NCBI RefSeq assembly: GCF_026745355.1
Contig: NC_079202.1
Span: 45,138,173-45,202,172, forward strand
Reading direction: 5' to 3'
Source of the DNA: Beta vulgaris subsp. vulgaris
Taxonomy: Eukaryota; Streptophyta; Magnoliopsida; Caryophyllales; Amaranthaceae
DNA length: 64,000 bases
A program made the translations under genes and the position numbers. Below, piece by piece: positions 58,171 through 64,000 of this stretch (position 1 is its first letter; the number at the start of each line of letters is the position of its first letter). The notes beneath the pieces are model-generated. The model made no database searches. It saw only the letters and a program-made list of their open reading frames with translations, and had not been told where the DNA came from.

Positions 58171-59266
58171 CGGTTTTTTCACCAAGTACTCATATGATTT
58201 TTCAAAATTCATGGGATACCCCTAATTTTAAAAAAATACACCAGGTACCCTTACTGTTTCAATAAAATGCACCAAATGCCTTTAATGACTAACGACTTCA
58301 AATTTCCGTTAGTCATTAACCCTAATTAGTTGTCTAACTATAATAAAGCCCTCTAACCTTTAATTCATAACCCTCTAACACCACATTTCCAACCTAAACC
58401 CTAATCCTCTAACCCCCCACACCCACCCCCAGCCTAAACCCTAACCCTAACTACCCAACCACCACATCCACCTTCTATATTCCCCACCCCCTCCCCCACC
58501 CCGCAACCACCCTCCCCTCATCTCGTAGCCCCGACCCACGCAGCCTACCCCCTACCCCCGTAATCGTCCTCCCCTCACCTCGCAGCCTACCCCCACACTC
58601 GCAGTCGTCCTCCCCTCACCCTGCAGCCTACCCCTCCACCCCCGTAGCCGTCCGCCACCCACCCCGTAGCCCTTACCCCCGTGATTTCCCATTCTGTCAC
58701 TCAAACGTCCCTTCCCCCGTGTGTGTCGTTGGAGCTGCACCTGCAGCTCGCATTTTCTCTCTCTTCTCTTCGTGGCCGCGTGTGTTTATTGCTTCCCCTG
58801 CCCCGTGGTTCTCCTCTGTTTCAGCCACCTACAGGGCTTTCTTCGTTGCTGCATCGCTCCTCTCTGTTCATTTTTCCGGTGAGGGGGAGGGGGTTGCGGG
58901 GGAGTAGGGAGGGCAACTACGGAGGTGGGATTCGTGGGTGGTGGTGGAGGCTGCGGGTACATGGGTGGGGGATAGGGGAGGGCGGCTACGGAGGTGGGCT
59001 GCGTGGGTGGTGGTGGGGGTTGTGGTGGTTGCTAGCTGGATAGTTAGGGTTAAAGTTTAGGGTGGCGTGAGGTGTTAGAGGATTAGGGTTTTGGGGTTAG
59101 GGTTAGAGGGGTTAATTAACCTTAATGACTAACGCAAAACTTGACGCCGTTAGTCATTAAGGGAATTTGGTGCATTTTATTGAAACAGTAAGGGTGGTCC
59201 ATTTTTTAAAAATTAGGGGTACCCCATGAATTTTGAAAACCACAGGGATACCTGGTGAAAAAATCC
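58171..59266. mobile_element. Long-TIR (Mutator-like) element with C-rich/G-rich interior
   Basis: TIRs of about 150 bp (left CGGTTTTTTCACCAAGTACT..., right complement ...CTGGTGAAAAAATCC) contain shared blocks GTTTCAATAAAATGCACCAA and AATGACTAACG. Flanks TGAAATGTA / TATAATGTA give an imperfect 9-bp duplication. The interior is strongly C-rich on the left (58380-58680) and G-rich on the right (58880-59100), so the two sides also pair. It includes telomere-like CCTAAACCCTAACCCTAAC at about 58433-58451. A more complex central segment (58690-58880) could be captured sequence. The ORFs are low-complexity and not accepted. Confidence 0.7.
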
Positions 59267-59883
59267 TATAATGTAATTAAGAAGTTTATAAATTTTAATT
59301 TGAGCAATTTTTTCCTAACTACATTTCACATATTAATTATTAAAATCATGAAAATAACTTTTCCATGCAATAAAAATATATCTATAAATCTTGACATTAA
59401 TTTTTTTAGAACAATGTCTAGGCTATACCATAAAAGAACCTTTTGAGCTCAATAATTGAACTTTCCCTTTCAGTTGACAAATAATTATTCATTACTCGAG
59501 GATTGAAAATATAATGAGGCACCTCTAATTATTATATATGCTAGATAAAATTTCATTAAATTATATAGTCGTACAAACTAAACAAGTATATATATTATAT
59601 TACAATCTAGGAGTATAAAGAAAAACACAACATGATGTATCTTTCTATAGCTTTTCAATTGCTCACCTATTTCATCCTACTATTTTATCATTTGTTATTA
59701 ATTCAATATTCATTTTAGTTTAGAAATCTAAGTATACATATATATGGAGAAAGAAAATGTAAAAGAAAAAAGTTACAACACAATTCTCGATATCTCACAA
59801 TATGTCTCAATATTCTAATGTTGTCTCTATTCCATACATTATTATATACTTTAATTTACTTTAGTATTATCTTTTATCTGTTA
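59267..59883. other. Gene-free AT-rich stretch
   Basis: No ORF of substance, RNA gene or repeat terminus recognised. Confidence 0.5.
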
Positions 59884-60142
59884 CTCCCTCTGTTTCATTT
59901 TAATTGTTATACTTTGATATTTTACACTATTCACAAATTTTACTTTAACCATCATTTGTGATTTATACGCAGATGAAAATATAGTCATGTGGGATCTTGT
60001 TAGATTCATCATAACATGTATTTTATTAATATGTACTTTTTATAATTTTTACAAACACAAAACTAAAGATATATGTCCTCAACGTTTAGCATTGGCATGC
60101 GTGAAAAGTGTAAGTGTGTAGATTAAAATGAAACGGATGGAG
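59884..60142. mobile_element. Stowaway MITE
   Basis: TA duplications (59882-59883, 60143-60144) flank inverted ends CTCCCTCTGTTTCATTTTAA and TTAAAATGAAACGGATGGAG. 259 bp, non-coding. Confidence 0.85.
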
Positions 60143-60144
60143 TA

Positions 60145-60574
60145 CTTTTTTATTCTTGACATCGAATATTGCATTTCAATTATCCCTTATTTTAGATTAC
60201 GTTTTTATATTAAAAATATTGGTTGACACAAAATAGACCCAACCCTAGCTGACTTGACCCAATCCAGCTCGAATTCGACCCAATCCGTTGTAAACCCAAA
60301 CAGACTCGACTCCAATCAGATGTGATTCGACTCGAATCAATCCACAAACAGCAAACGAGAAACGACCCGAATTGACTCAGCATGTGCCTATCCTGGATGA
60401 ACTCCTTTACCATCTCGAAATGATATCCATATTTATGTTACAGTTGAAAGTCCTTTCATTCTTAATTTTTAATAAATTAGTTGAATATGTATTTTTTGGG
60501 GGAAATTTTGTTATGTATCTAGTGAGTTGTTGTACTATTAATGCAATTATAGTGGAATATGTCAGAATTGCCAA
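60145..60574. other. Gene-free stretch with GACCC-rich hAT-like remnant
   Basis: 60222-60380 contains degenerate GACCCAA and GACTCGA units similar to the interior of the hAT elements at 2438 and 20786, but no terminal inverted repeats or duplication were found. The ORFs at 60210-60413 (minus) and 60372-60611 are not supported. Confidence 0.45.
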
Positions 60575-60779
60575 TGTTGAGAGTAGGAATGTCGGAGCAT
60601 CATCCCTATAAATATCTAATGGTTCATTGTATTTGGGCTATGAAAATCAATATAAAAAACCTCTTTCCTCCTATCTCTCTTTCTCTCTCGTTCTTCTTTC
60701 TCTCCCCTAACTAGTTTATGAAACTTCAAATTACTCATTTCACTTTCAATATTGGGTGAATACCTAAATTCCTACATCA
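60575..60779 (+). repeat. Ty3/gypsy 5' LTR
   Basis: It starts TGTTGAGAGTAGGAATGTCGG and ends CCTACATCA, one base before the primer-binding site TGGTATCAGAGC (60781-60792, initiator tRNA-Met). A TATA-like CTATAAATA lies at about 60607-60615. About 205 bp. The left boundary is inferred because no 3' LTR is present for comparison. Confidence 0.65.
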
Positions 60780-61950
60780 TTGGTATCAGAGCAACTCACA
60801 TTCTGGTAACGAGAACACAACTTAAATTGCTGGTGAAGTTTAGCTTCAGAAATTTAGGTTTTTTGCCCAACATTTTCTTGTGAAATCTGGCACTTGTGAC
60901 AAGAAATCTGACTGCAAATTAGCTCAAGGCACAATTTGATGAAAGGATCAATATATTGGAGCAACATCTGATTGCCCATTCCTATGCGTTATATGAAATT
61001 CTCAGCTTATTGAAGGATAAAGCAAAGGAAGCGAAAAATTCATAAAACACTTTCAACGATGGATGGCGAGGTATAAACTTCGAGTATCCTATGTTTGATG
61101 GTAATGGTCCTAAATTATGGATGAAGAAATGCTTGAAATATTGTACGCTTTGTAAGATATCTTATTATCAGAAAGTAGATTTGGCTAGTGTGCACATGAC
61201 TGGTATAGCAGATTCTTATTTTCATAATTATATTACTGTTAGAGTTATATTGAATGAGAAGAATTTGTGATGGATTTATGTGCCAGACTTAAAGAAGAGA
61301 TTAGTGGTACTAATATAGAAGAGTTTAATGAACTTGAACAAATTGATTCCATAGAGGATTACTTGGAGTCTTGGACTCATTTGAAAGGTTAAGAGCAGTG
61401 ATGGTGAGCAAAAACCCCTTACTACCTAATCAATAATTCCTTGATAGCTTCATTGGAGGATTCAGGCCTCACCTGAAACCCTTTGTGTAAGCCTTCAAAC
61501 TGAATCCACGCTCCAAGAAATCCTTTCTTTCTCATCCACTCAAGGGGTGCAGACACACTTACGTGAATTACCAGTAACGGAGCGCGCTACTATTTAGGAT
61601 CTCCTGAGGCAATTATTCCACACCTCACCAAAAACCCCTATTACCTTCACCTAAACACACTCCACCACCTCTTCCACCTTTATTACCTGCACCACCAACA
61701 TTTCAACAATAACACCACAACAAAGCCTAAGAAGATTGAGCTATGTTGAGAAAGCTGAAAGCAGGCTAAGGGATTATGCTTCTTTCGTAATGGGAATCAC
61801 AAGTGCCAATTCAAACAAACTCAGTTGTCCACTATTGAAATCCGCGGCACTAAAGATAAATTGAACTTTGAAAATGATTGTCAAAAGAAGCTTTAGTAGA
61901 AGTAAATGTTGGGTTTAATTCAGTGACCACTGAACCATGCATTTCCATGA

Positions 61951-62277
61951 ATGCACTTAGCAGGAAGCCAAGGCTTCCAAACAATGAGAGTCACATGTTA
62001 CTATGGTAAGAAGCTTATACATATCTTAATTCATTATGGAAGCACTCACAACTTCCTTGATCAGGGACTTGCTCAAAAACTTGGGTGCAAGCTAGAACCC
62101 GTTCACCCTCACGCAGTGGCTAATGGCAACCAGCTCTCATGCTCATTGGTGTGCAAGGGCTTCACCTGGCAACTGCCGTTTGCCAAATTTACAACATATG
62201 CTCTTATGACCCCCCTTGGTGGAAGTGACATAGTACTAGAAGTCCAATGGCTTAATACTTCAGGCACAGTCAAGTGA
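61951..62277 (+). pseudogene. Gypsy protease with lost catalytic Asp
   Basis: A 108-codon open stretch with the HNFLDQGLAQKLGCKLEPV region of plant gypsy proteases. The active-site triplet, normally Asp-Ser/Thr-Gly, reads His-Tyr-Gly (62032-62040), so the domain cannot be catalytic. LGGSDIVLEVQWLNT near its end corresponds to the family's LGGxDVVLGxQWL block. Confidence 0.85.
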
Positions 62278-63032
62278 AATTTTAGACAGCTGAAAATGGA
62301 GTTTACTTCTGCCAACAAGTCGCATGTTCTGGGTGGTACCACCTAAATTTGAAGGCTATGGATAGTTCAACAATTTCAAAGATGATACGAACTGCTGCTC
62401 ATGTGTGTTTGCTCCAAGTGAATTCCTCTACTACTCATTTCCCCAACCACATCACCTATTCCGCACAACAGGTTGAGCCCAGCTCATATCCACAACTATC
62501 TACATTGTTGGACACCTTCCATAGTATCTTCATATAACCTAGTTGTTTACCCCCAATTAGAAGAGTCTTTGATCATAAGATTTCTTTACTAACAACATCT
62601 CAACCTGTTAATATAAGGCCATACATATATCCAATCAAACACAGGGATATAATTGAGCAACTCATCAAAGAAATGAACGATGAATGCATCACACTGAGAC
62701 AACCACCCTTTTGCCTCCCCTGTAGTGCTGGTGGGAAAGAAAAATAGCAACTGGAGGCTCTGTATTGATTACAAGGAGCTCAACAATAGAATCGTCAAAG
62801 ACAAGTATCCTATCTAGTGGCGGATCAACTCATTGATGAATTGGCTAGTTCACAAGTCTTCACAAAGTTGGACCTGAGAGCCAAGTATCACCAACTTAGG
62901 GTATCTCAAGATGTGTTTAAAACTGCATTAAAAACACACTCAGGTCATTATGAATTCCTAGTTATGCCATTTAGCTTCACTAATGCACCTGCCTCATTTC
63001 AATGTTGGATGAATGGACTATGGTGTGTTTAG

Positions 63033-63275
63033 ATAATGTTGATATGAATAGTAATTTTGAATTTGTTCTACTAATACACAATATTATAATCAAATTAATG
63101 TCCTAATATGAAGATACCGAGAATGAAATTTTCGTCAGATACAAATACTAAGATGTAGTTGATATAATTTCTGATTAGACCAGTTTCAATCAATGAACAA
63201 TATACATCAGCTTGCAAGCTACATGAGATTAAGAGGTAATACAGGCATACAGCTATTGCAATTTTAATGAGATTA
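63033..63275. other. Gene-free stretch between gypsy remnant and Helitron
   Basis: AT-rich, no recognisable feature. The abrupt end of gypsy similarity near 63025 marks a deletion or recombination junction. Confidence 0.5.
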
Positions 63276-63539
63276 TCTATACAAATATATTAAAAGGCGT
63301 ACGCAAACAAGAAACTGTGCCACGTGGCGCTCTCCCTAATGAGTTTTAGTTCACGTAATCCATGTACAATAAAAAAATTTACAAATTGCGTAGTATAGGA
63401 TTTGATCCCGAGACCTCAAGTACATATACTAAAGTCCTAACCACTAGACTAAGTAGTATTTAGTGTTATTATTATAAAGTATCATATTAATAAATGAAGT
63501 TTTTGCTTACCCGGGGCGTAGCCCGGGCCTAATAACTAG
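63276..63539 (+). mobile_element. 264-bp non-autonomous Helitron, copy 2
   Basis: It starts TCTATACAAATATATTAAAA, ends with hairpin ACCCGGGGCGTAGCCCGGGC, then TAATAACTAG, and lies between A (63275) and T (63540). Same length as copy 1 at 14532-14795 in the opposite orientation. The internal complement of TAGTCTAGTGGTTAGGA and GGGATCAAATCC resembles a tRNA A and B box. Confidence 0.9.
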
Positions 63540-63754
63540 TTTAGACACTATAAACCAGATCATCGACAACCTTCTAGCTCTGTCTTTCCAACTTCCAGTG
63601 TCAAGAACTTAGTCCAGACTACAGGGGTAAATATGTACAGCTTTGATCATACATGATAACTGCTAATACAGGATTTGTTTCAAACAAAAAAATAATTCAA
63701 GCATAAAAACATTAGGAGCCTCAATAGGGAGAAAGAATATGAGAACCTGGTGCA
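63540..63754. other. Possible 3' untranslated region of the edge ORF
   Basis: No repeat ends recognised. It may be the 3' flank of the minus-strand partial ORF at 63755. Confidence 0.4.
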
Positions 63755-64000
63755 TCATATGTCACTGATAAATAGAACTTCCCGTAGCAACGTGAACAGG
63801 ATAACCACCATAAACAAGAGCAATCTGAATCCCTGATGTTTGTCATCTTTAATTCTCCTTGTACAATCGCCAATCGGTTCATAACTTGTAACTGCATTCA
63901 GGCACTCCAGAATTGATCTGAATATAATCGTGGTGAATAATACAACTAGAGATGATACTGATAGAAGCATCAATCTTAATTCAATCGTTGGTAGAGAAAA
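63755..64000 (-). CDS. Partial ORF, two membrane segments, runs off the right edge
   Basis: The minus-strand frame is open from the window edge to the stop at 63755. The visible part has a hydrophobic segment LLSVSSLVVLFTTIIF, a polar loop with SYEPIGDCTRRIKDDKHQGF, and a second hydrophobic segment LLLFMVVILFTLLREVLF before ISDI and stop. An acceptor-like AATTAAG lies just inside the edge, so the true exon could begin there. The family is not recognised. It might be the last exon of a small membrane protein, or chance. Confidence 0.35.
   Translation of the reverse strand, partial: FSLPTIELRLMLLSVSSLVVLFTTIIFRSILECLNAVTSYEPIGDCTRRIKDDKHQGFRLLLFMVVILFTLLREVLFISDI

Larger units (their letters stand above)
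60575..63032 (+). mobile_element. Truncated Ty3/gypsy retrotransposon
   Basis: 5' LTR, tRNA-Met primer-binding site, then gag remnants near 61060-61400 (FEYPMFDGNGPKLWMKKCLKYC). The protease is at 61951-62277 and a reverse transcriptase start at 62560-63025 ([30 protein letters not shown]). The sequence stops being gypsy just after [11 protein letters not shown], before the catalytic YxDD box, RNase H and integrase. Multiple stops. No 3' LTR lies in the window, so it is 3'-truncated and inactive. Confidence 0.88.

Noticed and set aside
58433..58451. Telomere or chromosome end
   Set aside because: Only two to three telomere-like units, inside a transposon with matching inverted arms.
58552..59043. 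Gly- and Pro-rich ORFs
   Set aside because: They are low-complexity translations of C-rich/G-rich arms of a long-TIR element, with no domain or splice support.
60210..60611. ORFs with S/R/I-rich peptides
   Set aside because: They arise from GACCC/GACTCGA microrepeats and the gypsy LTR start; no protein features.

Overview
This window is plant nuclear DNA. It has intron-rich genes with GT-AG boundaries, AT-rich introns, and plant-specific families (WHIRLY, ATL RING-H2, phytolongin). Most of the remaining sequence is plant transposable elements: Ty1/copia, Ty3/gypsy, a Cassandra TRIM, LINE, SINE, PIF/Harbinger with Tourist MITEs, Stowaway, Mutator-like, hAT and Helitron. The gene sequences read as eudicot. 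A SINE resembling Amaranthaceae SINEs hints at Caryophyllales, but that is only a weak inference.

Four host genes can be assembled exon by exon. (1) WHY2-type WHIRLY single-stranded-DNA-binding protein, plus strand, 5851-12341, 8 exons, 254 aa. (2) A DUF2062 membrane protein, plus strand, 32738-36807, 5 exons, 181 aa. (3) An ATL7/58/59-like RING-H2 E3 ligase, plus strand, 43283-46757, 3 exons, 228 aa. (4) A PHYL1-type phytolongin, minus strand, 54950-55768, single coding exon, 272 aa. A partial two-membrane-segment ORF runs off the right edge on the minus strand (63755-64000). The ATL-phytolongin pair looks like conserved microsynteny with Arabidopsis.

Layout: 1-1077 tandem repeats. 1480-5385 is a decayed LINE (minus) carrying a long-TIR element that itself carries a hAT element. 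A Tourist MITE lies just upstream of WHY2. WHY2 follows, with a 2.8-kb last intron full of MITEs. Next come a decayed coding fragment and a small hAT element. 14517-27188 is a deep nest: a Mutator-like long-TIR element holds a Helitron in its left terminus and a Stowaway MITE in its centre; the Stowaway holds a copia element, the copia holds a gag-protease-only gypsy element, and the gypsy holds a hAT element. Target-site duplications support most of these levels. 27462-32390 is a nearly complete PIF/Harbinger transposon ending about 350 bp before the DUF2062 start codon. 38890-41117 holds two 1-kb Tourist elements in inverted orientation. 41118-42660 has a palindrome, a serine-rich ORF, a 64-bp tandem repeat and a SINE. 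After the ATL gene come a possible Helitron end, a 1.5-kb Mutator-like element, another MITE, a gypsy 3' end, a copia fragment and a Cassandra TRIM with 5S-like LTRs. After phytolongin come a Tourist MITE, interlocked inverted repeats, a long-TIR element with C-rich/G-rich arms, a Stowaway, a truncated gypsy element and a second copy of the 264-bp Helitron.

The genes are unrelated single-copy housekeeping or regulatory genes and form no pathway. Most of the interest lies in the layered element insertions, whose exact boundaries give their relative ages. No entire system looked novel with confidence. The best candidates for something unusual are the complementary LTR halves of the gypsy element, the 2.2-kb inverted Tourist pair, and the twin Helitrons with tRNA-like boxes.
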